The notes below the pieces were generated by a model. The model was not told the DNA's origin and did not search any database. It saw only the letters and a program-made list of their open reading frames with translations. The translations under genes were made by a program, and so were the position numbers. A DNA stretch of 64,000 nt from Asterella californica (taxonomy: Eukaryota; Streptophyta; Marchantiopsida; Marchantiales; Aytoniaceae), in the NCBI GenBank assembly GCA_036924285.1, contig JAYKYS010000001.1, positions 10,565,501 to 10,629,500 on the forward strand, read 5' to 3'. How positions within the stretch are numbered: position 1 is the first letter of the stretch; each line of letters opens with the position of its first letter. This document shows positions 34,237-45,137 of this stretch, piece by piece.

Positions 34237-36250
34237 TTGCGACATCAAATCCCCATCAAAGGATGTGTGGAAGATGAGAAGGATGAAGCATTAGATCAGA
34301 GGGGTTGTCGGCGATACGTCACTGATCACATCGTAGACTGTGAGAAGATCTTATCTCGACTTGAGGAAGTTCATCTTACGTTGTCAGGTGCGAAGTCTAC
34401 ATTTGGGGTTAGAGAGGTTTTGATCGTTGGTCATTTGTGTGGATCGTTTGGTCGGAAGTCAGATCCGAACAAGGTGGATGCGACTGGAAGGATGAAGGAG
34501 GTTTGCAACTCGCTGACAGAATTAAGAAGATTTTTGGGTGCTTGTGTATTCTATCACATTTGGATTCCTCATTGTGCGCATGTGGCGGATCCGTTGTATG
34601 GATTGTTGCGTAAGGGTCATAAGTTCAGATGGGAGGAAGAGCATACTGATGCGGTAAGGAAGCGAAAGTCTTTACTATCATCTCCTCCAGTTCTGGGAAG
34701 GATTGATTACAAGGGTGCTAGGCCGGTGGTTCTTACTGTGGATACAAGTCCAGTTGCAATTGGATGGGCAGTCGGACAGGATGATGAGGATGGAGACAGG
34801 TTTGCGGTTAGGTTCGGAGCGAAGGTGTTAAGTGCTCGACAACGTGCTTACTCGCAAGTGCAGAGAGAACTGTGGGGTATTGTTTCAGCTATGAAAACTG
34901 AGAAAGAGTATTTGATTGGAGCAGTAGTGGTGGTTGAAACTGATTGTTTGCCGTTGTTAGGGATGATCATGAATTGTTCAACTCTTGATATTGCGATGTT
35001 ACGATGGATCGGATATATCAAGTCGTTGAACTCAGAGTTTAGACATATCGCAGGGAAGGATCATCCGATGGGAAATATGTTATCTCGAGCTCGGTATGAT
35101 GGGGAGGATGAGATGGTTGAAGATATTGACGACGTGGGTGCAAAGTTCTATTCAATTGCATAGACAGGAAGAGAAGATGAGTTGTTTGTTGAAGGATTGT
35201 ATGATGATGATTTGCTTGACATCGGAAAGTACCTTAGTACGATGGTTAAGCAGACAGCTTGGACAGATGAGAGGTTTCGGAAAGTTTGAAGGAAGGCCTA
35301 CAACTTCATGTTGCAGGATGGGTTTCTTTGAAAGCGACTGAAGCAGAAAAGTGGGGTACTGCTAAGAGTGATTTGCGACAAAGAAAATCAGCAGAAGTTG
35401 CTCAAGGCGTTTCATGAGAGTCTTTGGGCTGGACATCCAGGGATTTGGGTCACTTTTACCAAGATGAAAGAGCGGTTTTGGTGGAAAAACATGTACAGAG
35501 ATATTGTATCTTTTGTGGAGTCTTGTTTGACATGTCAGATGTATTCGAACATCCGACATCGTGACGGATCACACCTGACTTATCCGTTGGCAATCCACTT
35601 CAAGTGGATGGTAGACTTGCTGATTATGCCGGTTGGATTGTGGCAGATGAGATACTTGGTACTTGCTAGAGAAGATCTTTCAAATCAAGTCGAGGGTAGG
35701 GCGCTTCGGGCTTTTATGGGCATCTTGTCTACTTCATTTGGACACTTATTGGAGAAGTTATGCGATTCGAAAGAATGGAAAATCAAGCTAGGTCCTAGTT
35801 TACTTGCTGACTGGGTATTTGAGGCTTAAGGCGCTATATCAAAGACGCAAGGGGTCTGCTTCATTAATTATCAGAGAGAACTTCGTACGTACAGAGACTG
35901 ACACAAGTGAGCAGCTTAGGGGCTAGCTTGCATCTGCGACTTGTCGGTGGACGGTTTGGAGAATTGGGAAGTCCAATACACGCGCACAAGGTGTCATTGG
36001 GTTCAGATCTGTGCAGGCTATGCACAAGTTAAGACGGTTTGGGAAGAGGCGGATCGGGGTGTGTGTACTGAGAGGAATTGAGACGCATGAAAGAGATTTG
36101 GAGATTTCAGTTATCTGTGAAGGAGAGTTGGACCGTTCCGACCGTTTCGGAGTCCAAACTTGCTGTCTTTGGATCCATCGAGATCAGAACACCGAGTTCT
36201 ACAGGAAATTGAAGACGATACCAAGTTTCATCGGACGGTTTAGGAGTTTT
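34237..36250 (+). pseudogene. Ty3/gypsy pol remnant: RT thumb, RNase H, integrase
   Basis: A single frame runs from 34237 to 35829 with in-frame stops at 35161 and two further TGA codons before 35340. It starts inside reverse transcriptase after the YxDD motif (SRLEEVHLTLSGAKSTFG, GHLCG). RNase H follows, with VDTSPVAIGW, QRAYSQVQRELWGIV and ETDCLPLLGM; the last expected Asp is Asn in PMGNMLSRA. The integrase zinc region is present (FHESLWAGHPG, CLTCQM), then the first catalytic Asp in HFKWMVDLL and the LAREDLSNQVEGRAL block. The second Asp and Glu of the DD35E triad are missing. From 35830 the frame is lost; a degenerate integrase C-terminal part probably runs to about 36250. The element cannot move by itself. 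Confidence 0.82.
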
Positions 36251-37255
36251 GAGTGAAATTGACTCGCAAGGAGCGCTTGCGACAGGTTTTTCATCGCATG
36301 CGACCTAAAATTGGGTTGTTCTTCGCGATCGGTGTGCCAAGCTCTTCCTTCTTGATGCCTATGCGACCAGGAAGTCTTCATCTACGCATAGGGGAAGACA
36401 ATACGTGGATTGGATTGTTGGTTTGGGTGAGATGAGCGAGTTTGAGCCGCAGGGAGTCCATTTACGTTAGTTTTTTGCAACCTGCGACCAAATTTCTTAC
36501 GTGGTTTTGCAAAGGGAACTCCAAACTGCTTGTTTGGAGTCTCGTTGGGTTCGTTATAGCTAGATCTACCTGCCAGAGAAGACAGATATCAGATCAAGCG
36601 ATCCGTTTGAGCGGTGTGTGTGGTTTTAAGCTGCAGGGAGCAATTTTTGAAGGTTCGATCACCTGCGACCAAAAATCGACGATATCTCGGCTGTTGGGAG
36701 TCGGATCTGAAGGTTTCTTGGGTTAACGGAGTCAGTGGAGGAGACCCTATCGACATCTGAAGTCCGTTCGGCGAAAGGAGGAAGTTCTCAGATAGGTCTT
36801 TTTCGGTTTTTTCGCTACGGGTTTTGCTCTTTTGAGTTCGTTAGAGTTATGGTTGGCTATATACAGCTTGTGGTAGCTAGCTTTAGCTAAGAACTTGTAC
36901 ATGGAGGTGGTTTGGACTTGGGTTTGGATCGCGTGATACTGCTGTGGCTCTATTTGTTAGCAAAGGGAAGTTTCTCTTGCTTTGAGCTACGCTTCGGTGG
37001 TTTTGGGTCAGGGTTGTGATTCAGGGGTTGTTTTAGGGGCTTTTGAAGCAGGTTACAAACCGCTCTGGTCTGTTTCTTTGTTCTGTGCTCTTAGGAGAAA
37101 GAACCGGCAGTGTACATACATTTGGAGTTGGTATATATCGCAGCATTTGTTTTTGTGGTTGTTTTTCTCTGTCTTGTCTCTGTTTCAGCACACAACATCT
37201 CCATAGCCAGGAACCTCGCGTTTTCCTGGACATCCTTCGTGCAAAATCTGACACG
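36251..37255 (+). other. Degenerate 3' part of the gypsy remnant or noncoding
   Basis: No domain is visible. A CTGCGACCAAA-type segment recurs at about 36481 and 36662, and CGGTTTAGGAGTTTTGAG-like stretches suggest untranslated retroelement sequence. I cannot define an LTR. Confidence 0.35.
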
Positions 37256-37259
37256 ATAG

Positions 37260-37565
37260 CGTCGAGACTGGCCGCACTGACTGCAAACCCGAGATCGCAC
37301 TGAGTGTGACCTCTTGACACTTAGTGCGATCCGAAATCGCACTGAGTGCGGCCTATGGACACTCAGTGCGACGTCTAGTCCCCAGCAAAACTTTCTCTGC
37401 AAGGAGTGGGCCTATGGAAGATAGCAAATCGCGCTGAGTGCGACACTATCCCGCACTCAATGCGACATGTAGACTGTAAGCTTAGGTGAAAATCTATCGC
37501 CTCAGCGCGTCGGTCGCACTCAAAGTCGATTGTAAATTCAGTGCAGACTCTACACCGCACTCAAA
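37260..37565. repeat. Palindrome cluster III
   Basis: There is a perfect CGCACTGAGTGCG at 37338-37350, with CACTCAGTGCGAC, CGCGCTGAGTGCGAC and CGCACTCAATGCGAC close by. It lies at the 3' side of the minus-strand ORF1 remnant. Confidence 0.8.
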
Positions 37566-37639
37566 GGCAATTAAAGAATCTAAACTAAGGCTGATTAGAA
37601 ATATATCGCATATGCTATCCGAAACCGCAAAAGAAGAAT

Positions 37640-38715
37640 GTAAACTCAGGTGATCGAAAAGCTCAAACCGAAGAGGGTTCATTGTAGAAAAAAGAGCGAT
37701 GCAAGACAGTACTTGCGAAATCATCTTCTCCTTCTTGAGTTTGTCCGAGATCCACTTCAGGCTCAAATTGATCTTCGGCTTCAGGCTGAGTTTGCTCCTC
37801 CGGGACTTCACTTTCTCTGACGACGACCTGTACGGGAACTTCAATTTGCCGAAGTGCGTCTTCAGATGAGATTGCTCGAGTGGGACCGATACAAACACTA
37901 CTTCTCGATAGATTCTCACATGAATGATGATGTGAGTTAGAGCCATCCCCAAAAACATCTCCAGGGTTCCACTTTTCTTCTGTTGTTTCAGATGCTTCTG
38001 AACATGTAAAATCTCTCCTTCCAAGTTCTCCAACATGAACTGTGCCCAATCAAAATCTACTTCCAGACTCTCGACTTTTGACTTGACATATAATACCAAT
38101 TGCACTGTAAAAATTTTTGGTCTTTTCCTCGCAAGAAGAACAACATTGAGACATTGAAACACGGCTCTCCACTCCTCATAAGCACATTCCCTCGCGAAAT
38201 AACGCTTTCCTACTCTGTCATACTCAGGAAACCAATCTGCAATTCGCACATGTCTCACAAAAGATGACATTGGAGTAACACCAGAAGGGATTACGAAAGC
38301 TTCCCTGATGAGTTCGAGAGTGAACTGTATCTCAGTTGACCCCACCTTCGCAATCCGAGTTCCGGGATCATAAGAATGCAAAAAGGATTTACACAATATA
38401 ACTGTAATTCACAATGTTAATTCAAATATAAGAATATTATACGAGGACATAAAAGAGTAGAAAACAACAAAGCATGAAAACACATGTAAAAAGAAAGATA
38501 ACCCTTACATATGGAGGAGCAAAATCGAAGGATAACGCTATCAACAAGCTCAATTTCTTGACTGCTTCTTCATCTACCCCGTTCATCGCTCGCCATATGT
38601 CATGCTTATCCATCCGATGTCACTTTATGCGATCTTGCGTATCATCTTCTGTACTAAAAGAGTTAAGAAAAGACAAACACGACAAAAAGTCACTAATCTA
38701 CGCAAGAAACGAAGA
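37640..38715 (-). pseudogene. ORF1 of a plant transposon-like unit (copy in minus orientation)
   Basis: The main open part runs from about 38393 down to 37494 and contains FLHSYDPGTRIAKVG, LELIREAFVIPSG, IADWFPEYDRVGKRYF, RPKIFTVQLVLYVK, DWAQFMLENLEGEILHVQK and LEMFLGMALTHIIIHVRIY. Upstream, 38711-38510 reads RMDKHDIWRAMNG, EEAVKKLSLLIAL and FAPPY, followed by a GTAAGG donor and an ATTACAG acceptor about 110 bp later. The style matches proteins annotated in plants as putative transposon or retrotransposon-associated domains, but I name no family. A TGA after RIK and a phase mismatch at the intron indicate decay. The partner copy is at 49.2-50.16 kb on the plus strand. Confidence 0.6.
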
Positions 38716-38739
38716 TATCAAAACAGAGGTCGCAAGACA

Positions 38740-39660
38740 AAGATCAGTGCGATTTAGAGCACTAAGTGCTGACTCAGTGCGATCCGACTTAGTGCGACCT
38801 TAAATCGCCCTGCACAGTGCGACCCGCGGTGCTTCCCCTTCCTAAGTGCGACCGTCAACCCTAAATCGTATTACACACGCTGTGCTTCCCTTCCTTAGTG
38901 CGACCCTCAACACTAAATCGACCTCAACACTAAATCGCAGTACACCTAAATCGCACTGAACACTAAATCGCAGTACACCTAAATCACACTGAACACTAAA
39001 TCGCACGCTGTGCTTCTCTTCCTCAGTGCGACTTTTCCTCAGTGCGACCCTCAGTGCGACCTTCAACACTAAATCGACCTCAACACTAAATCGCAGTACC
39101 CAAATCGCACTACACAGTGAGATTTTATCCCCTTCCTCAATGCGGACCTAAACCTAAATCACACGATCTCCTTTTATCCTCTTCCTCAGTGCGACCTGCT
39201 GTGCTTCCTGTTCTCACTACGATCCGCTGTGCTTCCAGTGCGACCATAAATCCTAAATCACACGATCTCCTTTTATCCCCTTCCTCAGTGCGACCCGCTG
39301 TGCTAACAGTGCGACTCGGGTATGTCGAAGCGGTTCAGTGCGATCCACTGAGAATTTATCTCCGGTTCAATGCGACCCGCTCCAAATTTATCCCAGGCTC
39401 AGTGCGACCGACTCAGTGCGACCCGCTGAGATTTCATCGATATCAGTTCTCATTTATCCCCAACTCAGTGCGACCCGCTGTGCCTTCCCCGACTCAGTGC
39501 GACCATAAATCCTTCTCGGACTTACCAAAACTTAAATCGCAGTGCTCTCGAAATTCTGAATTGCACTAATCGTCTGTGGACACTCAGTGCGACACGTATG
39601 ACAAAACTATGAAAAAATCCTCAATTGACTCGTACCAATCAGTGCGATTGAAACCAAACA
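38740..39660. repeat. Palindrome cluster IV, dense CAGTGCGAC array
   Basis: About twenty AGTGCGA units lie in 0.9 kb, nearly all in one orientation. They come in larger irregular units such as CTCAGTGCGACCCGCTGTGC and CACTAAATCGCAGTACAC. They lie directly downstream of the Myb-like ORF (minus strand), the same relative place as cluster V has in the second copy. Confidence 0.85.
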
Positions 39661-39949
39661 ATAAGAAACAAGATAAAACAACGAATCGAGATAAAACAAC
39701 CAATAACAACATCTAGAGTATTGAACTCACTTGATGCATATGTTCTTCACTCCGTTAGTATCTTTATCTCCAGGTGTGCCCTGAATCGCACTGAGTGGTC
39801 TTCATCTCTCTCTACCTCGTCTTGGAACACGCTCTGCAAAAAACCCTTAGGTGACCCGATCGACAAGCTTCTGCTAAATATTCAAAATGTGTAGATGGGA
39901 GTACAAATGAACAATACAAGTACATGCACTTTTTACTCCCAAACATCAG

Positions 39950-41105
39950 TTACATGTTATCGAGCTTCTCGATAATTTCTTTGATTTCCTCGAATGACTT
40001 TCTTGCTTTATGCAATTCAACAAACAAAGAAGTATGCCTTTTCCTACTCTGTTCTTTCTCGTGGTTTTCTCTCGATCTCTTTTTCTCTTCCAAGGAGGCC
40101 ATCCTGTATTCAAGGAACACTTTCCTATATTGTGCTTTCTCTCTTATACTCTCCTCATACAAATTCAACACTCCTCCTTTTATATTCACCCTGTTGTTGC
40201 TGACACCTGATCTCTGATTCTAGACATTTTCTGCACAGACTCTGGTACTGCTCCTCGGCTCATCTCCTCTTCTCCATCTGGTCTCATCTCGTCTCCACCA
40301 CCTCCTTCTTCATCGATTGGACTCATTTCATCCTCATTGCAGTGAGAAATATTCACATTTTCATCGCCTTCTTTAGTCTGCAATGTACTATCCGATCGAT
40401 GAAGAGTACTCTCTGCTTGAAAATGAGGAAGAGTACTCTCCGCTTGAAACTAAGAATCGTATCCCATAAATTCTTTTTCCGAAAGAATTCCAAATGCAAG
40501 GATAGTAGGAGGATCAATGTTCGCACGACTTCCAAAAATAGTATTCATGCGATAAAAGTGAGGACACTTCTCATTCAACTTCTCTTCTAAAGTCAGTCCT
40601 TGCACCATTTCGTCTTCTGTCAATCCTCCTCCGGTACTATCTTGAATCTTTTTCGCTTTCTTGTACATGTCAACATATCTGTCAAATCTTTTTTTCAATT
40701 CTACACCTGTCACAACAAGAAATCCATTTTTCTCAGAAAGTTGTGCTGCCATGATGTCAAATGCAGTGGCTTTGCTCAAGCACTGTCCCGTGCCAATTTT
40801 GGTCTTTCGACCAGCTCCGTGCAGTGCAGCAAAATTTTTTTCATCCTCGATATAAGCAATTATCATAATCGTCTAGATTCAAACGGATGCGTGATTTCTT
40901 CAACACCTCTGAACTTTTCGGAGCCATCGCATTGCGAGGAGAGTCTACTTCAACATCACTTATACTGGTCACTTCTTTATACTAGTCATCGTGTCGCTTT
41001 TGTTATTCAAAAAATGCTTGTCCACTCGAAGATCGATCTATCACTCGCTCCACTACTTCAGGATCGATTGAATGCGCACTTTTGTTTACGTATCTCTCAT
41101 CATTC
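39950..41105 (-). pseudogene. Myb/SANT-like DNA-binding ORF with coiled-coil C-terminus (minus copy)
   Basis: Reading the minus strand, a start region near 40925 (MAPKSSEVLKKSRIRLNLDD) is followed, one frame over, by YIEDEKNFAALHGAGRKTKI and GTGQCLSKATAFDIMAAQLS. A trihelix/SANT-like core comes next: LKKRFDRYVDMYKKAKKIQ, TLEEKLNEKCPHFYRMNTIF and GSRANIDPP. A further stop at 40450 precedes an acidic stretch, and 40189-39953 is a charged coiled coil ending EEIKEIIEKLDNM. Proteins of this shape bind DNA and often accompany Harbinger-type transposases. The frameshift and stop make this a probable pseudogene. The gene is followed by palindrome cluster IV. A diverged inverted copy lies at 50.16-51.48 kb. 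Confidence 0.65.
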
Positions 41106-41149
41106 TAAGTATGTGCACATTTAAGCACAATGTACTTTATAAATAACAC

Positions 41150-41313
41150 GGGTAAGTTTGAAACGTCCTCTCTTATAGCCGTGGCTATAGGATGTAGTAC
41201 GTCCGTAAAGTTAACCGTGGTTAAACTTAGACAATCCCGTCGTTGAATTACAGAAAATATTCCACCGCCCGTTAGCGAATAATTCCCCCGAACTTTGACA
41301 CCCCTACTACTAG
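41150..41313 (-). repeat. Element-end-like segment, outward facing (left)
   Basis: On the minus strand it starts CTAGTAGTAGGGGTGTCAAA, then GAATTATTCGCTAACGG and later GGACGTACTACATCCTA. The plus-strand segment at 43054-43220 begins in the same way and contains GACGGTACTACATCCTACA. The two face away from each other. Confidence 0.5.
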
Positions 41314-43053
41314 CTAACCAAAGTTGACCGTAGAACAAGGCGAAAGGCAACACAAAAAGAGACACGAGGTAGATGAAAAACAAAAAAAACTCAAAGCTCA
41401 GGAGAAATCGAGGGCCAACGCCCCTAACTTTACGCTACCTGTAGACTTACCTCTTTCTCGGGTGTTGGGATGGTACGGAGAGGCCAGCAGTAGCAAAAGC
41501 AGAATCACATTGATATTCACATGGATAGTCGATTCCATGTGAGCTTCTTCTTCTCGTGTCATATTCGTATGTGTATACTCTTGTCTAAGCTACACGTGTG
41601 TGTTTTTGCACTCTTTCCCTTCTTTAGGAAGAATGATATGCTACCATGGCACCTTTCTCCGCAACAAGTGTTTTATTGCGACGGTACTATCCTAACTTTT
41701 GCAAAGAGAAAGACTGGAATGGACTCAATTTGTGCCGGCTGGTGGCATGATACGGACATGACTGGTACGAACAGTTTGTTGCAAGCTGGACATAGACGTG
41801 AACAACGGATGCTGGAATCAACCCTCCATGGATATCTTTGAGGATTGTTTGCAGTAAGCATTATCCCAGCTTGTGGTGCTGATTCATCGTGAGGTTGGAA
41901 GACTTTGGACATGGTGCATCAACTGGCATTGTTCTGGAAGGTGGTCCAAATTCACTTTGTCTTCAGTTCGTGCAGATATCGACTCTTGAAGACCATCACC
42001 TTGTCTCACAAAATGTTTGAGAGTCAGCACAGCATCATCGTATTGTTTCAAAAGAGTCTCAGTTAGCTAAAGAAACATACACTTGAGAAATAATTTCTTT
42101 TCATCTTTTCTTCAGAATCTTTTCTTTCTCTCATGAAAAGGTCTGTTGAATGTGGAGAAGTTGGGTCGGATGAGATCTGTTTTCTTCTTCTTGAGGGTGA
42201 AGAAGAATTTTGCAGAGTGGAGAAAGAATGTTTTGACGAAGTTCTTGGCGGTTACTGTAGCATGAGTGAAGGAGATTCTGAAACTTGCCATGGCCACCCA
42301 CGTCTTAAGCACCGCGCAGCAGCTTTGACATTTACCATAGGAATCAACTTTATCCAGAACTGCAGTAGTTCGTGTGGTTCACACACCCCTTTCTTTCCTT
42401 CTTCTTGTGGGTCCTGGTCCTACGAAGTTCGACTCGAAGTTTTACTACTCCTCCCGCTCAAGTTCGAGAAACTTCTGGTGCTAACATCAGTTGCTCAGCT
42501 CATCCACGAGATCAGCAGGCCTGACGTCTTCGAGAGGGCCAAGGCTATACTTACTGTACCCACTCTACAGTCATCTACTAGGAGGACTATATCTAAACAT
42601 GCAACTGATGGGCCTGTGATTACCACTCTTTCTCACCGAAAGTTGATGTTGTACTGATGATATATATTTCACAGCCGCCACTTACTCCCTCCGTGAATGA
42701 GAGAAGGAAAGGACTCGGACGACATGGTCTTGCAGTTCTTCTCATGATCCGGACCACGTACGAATTCGTAAATATATCCGAGCCCTTTTAGGTTAGTGGT
42801 TTATGTTTGGAGGTGCTCTGTACTAAATTGTATTTGGGGAGATTGCTCCTAGGAATTCACGTGCAGAGTGGGACTTAAAACAAGTACTTCGAGGCCATCC
42901 TCCGAGGAGTGGCAATCCCACAATCGATCCAACTAGTGTCATGTAAATGCTTGAAATGAAAGCTGTCATGGCCATAATATAGAAGCCTCAAGCTAGCCGT
43001 ACAGGAGCCCGCATTGGTAACAGCCCATTTCAACATCTGAAGTTTCGATAGCG
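41314..43053. other. 1.7-kb interval without recognised gene
   Basis: The longest frame is 174 codons at 42133-42654 (plus). It has a Cys- and acidic-rich first half (FCRVEKECFDEVLGGYCSMS), but I recognise no domain. Two shorter frames at 41324-41539 and 41521-41838 are also unknown. The interval is bounded by two outward-facing element-end segments, so it may be the sequence left between two inserted elements. Confidence 0.35.
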
Positions 43054-43220
43054 CTAGTAGGGGGTGTCAAATTTAAAGAGAATTATTCTTTCATGGACGG
43101 AAGAATCTTTATCATAACACATCGACGGCTAGTGTGTGCAGTTTACGACGTCCAACTTTATGACGGTACTACATCCTACATCCACAGGTACCTGAGGGAG
43201 ATCTCAAACATGGCCGTGGA
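43054..43220 (+). repeat. Element-end-like segment, outward facing (right)
   Basis: It begins CTAGTAGGGGGTGTCAAA, then GAATTATTCTTTCATGGACGG. It is the partner of 41150-41313. The first 18 bases also resemble 23039-23056, just outside the left repeat of the foldback element. Confidence 0.5.
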
Positions 43221-43593
43221 GATTATTTAGTAATGCTTACTCAAATAACGTGTAACTTGGTATGATGGTGGGCATGTGAGTAGCAAAAAACCACTCACTT
43301 CTTGAGAAATAATATTCAATTTATGTCGAGTAGTGGAGGGGTGGCAGAAAGAACTTGAAAACGAGAGCATGAAAAAATGAGCTCTGTATGTGAAGAGTTT
43401 AAGACAGATGTAAGTAGGTACGAAGTATGTGAAGAGATTAAGTCAGATGGGGGGAGTTTCGAAGAGATTGAGAGTGTTGTAGTCATTTTGGATAGAGTTT
43501 CTTCCGCTATGGCTCTCAAAAATCAAGAAGCGGCAAAAAAGTTCGAATTATTCATGTGATTATGCAAAGCCTTATTAGCGAAATGAACTTTCT

Positions 43594-43748
43594 TGCTTAA
43601 CCATCATCCGCAAGTTTAGAAGATAAGATTGTAGAATGAACCATCACTCTAATACAAACTTCTTTGCATTAATCACCTCTTCCAAGTTCGGAAGAGGGGA
43701 TAATGCAAAGCGCTTTAATTTATTGCCTAACCCTTCTTGCTGATAAAC
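43594..43748 (+). repeat. Terminal motif plus double-hairpin repeat, copy 6 (order A-B)
   Basis: CTTGCTTAACCATCATCCGC at about 43598 is a diverged form of the 15863 and 23062 terminal motif. Hairpin A follows at 43662-43710, almost perfect: CTTTGCATTAATC and GATAATGCAAAG enclose CCTCTTCC and GGAAGAGG. The left arm of hairpin B (CGCTTTAATTTATTGCCTAA) then runs to 43748, where the right arm has been lost. Confidence 0.65.
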
Positions 43749-45130
43749 TAAAGCTGACACAAAATCTATTCTTTTACAGGAGAGGAAGCCGGACTTATGG
43801 CTCTTGAAGTGCACTTGCACCTAGAGGATTTATGGGTTTTGTCCAGAAGTTACTACATATACTTGGCACGTGATATCTAAAATGTAGATTATAAATAAAT
43901 TTTAATTCAAAAATTATTTCATATATATATATCATATAATATTTACTGAGTTAACTTAACACTTTATCAATAATCTATATCCGACATTGATAATTGACAC
44001 TTATTTTTTGATCTGTACTATCCGTCTGCACTGTACTCTCCGGTCCAATTGCCCGCTTTTTGTTCCGCACTTGTCGTGTGTCTTAAGTTGGTAAAAAGTA
44101 ATTTAATTTTAAATTATTATATGTTAGCTGGACCTACAGTTATAGAAAGAGCCAGACTTAACCCGTAAATGGAAAAGTCCAGATATGCCTTTCAGATATA
44201 ATTACTGTGTTTTTCCTACTATAAAAATTTTCTTTCGAAAGTCCAAAATTTGTTCTCCTCATTTCTTGGTTTCTACAATCTACATGTGGTATGTTTGTGT
44301 GTACTACGCCATGGAGATGTTCTCCGTAAGCACGAATCTTTAATGCAATATGAAAGTCGGTGTTTTGTGTATTATAAAGTGAAAAGTAAAAAACTTAGGA
44401 TGATAAGTATATACTTGTTTCCTATTGTAAGGGAACTTGAGCTTAAAAAGTATTATACACAGTAAGATGTGAATATCTCTAGCGCTAATTAAACACGTGA
44501 ACCCCTACAGGAGCAAGAGGTCCAACCCCCTTTGGAATACAGCGGGAAAGTGTACTCTAGAGAGGGTTCCAAAAACCTTCCACACACAAATGCTCACATA
44601 CAAAGAAAAGCAAATATTCTTAATGGCTCAACTCTTCTCATACAATGAACTGTTAGACACTGGAGAGGTAACACAACAAGAACCTTGATCTGAAGAAGTA
44701 GAACTGCATAGCAAGATGCACATATAAATGTCTATATTCTATGTTGTTCTTCCAAAGAGAAATCAATTTAGACAAAAGTTCCTCGTCTCCTCCACTACCT
44801 TCTAAACTCACCCGCATTGTGACTTTAAGGTGTTTAGTTTGTAGTTTATTTTTTAAACTTGTGTGGATAGAATTATGGACAGAAAATGTTCATTCATATA
44901 CGGCAGTGGAAACCACTGAATGTGTACAATATTGGTCAGAGGAATCAAATCAGATATATTGACCTTCTTACAGTTGATCACCAGACAACATAAACCACAA
45001 GTGGTTAAATGGTTACTCTACCCATTCATATCTTCAGTGAATCTTAAAAAATCGTAACTCATCTCCAATAGCAAAAGATGAAATGAGAGCTTTTTGAGTT
45101 CCACCTGAACCGGATGAACGATCCTGTCCA
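43749..45130. other. Repeat-derived AT-rich DNA
   Basis: I see no supported gene. Sequence near 43830-43860 (GGATTTATGGGTTTTGTCC) matches segments that follow the double hairpin at 16290 and 28315. The stretch from about 44.7 to 45.1 kb may hold the decayed C-terminus of the hAT transposase on the minus strand. Confidence 0.4.
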
Positions 45131-45137
45131 AAAGAAA

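Noticed and set aside
38740..39660. CRISPR array because of regularly recurring short repeats
   Set aside because: Repeats are short palindromes at irregular spacing with no unique spacers or cas genes, in plant nuclear DNA.
42133..42657. 174-codon frame with Cys- and acid-rich start as a gene
   Set aside because: No recognised domain, no splice or start evidence, low-complexity second half. Kept only as part of an unrecognised interval.
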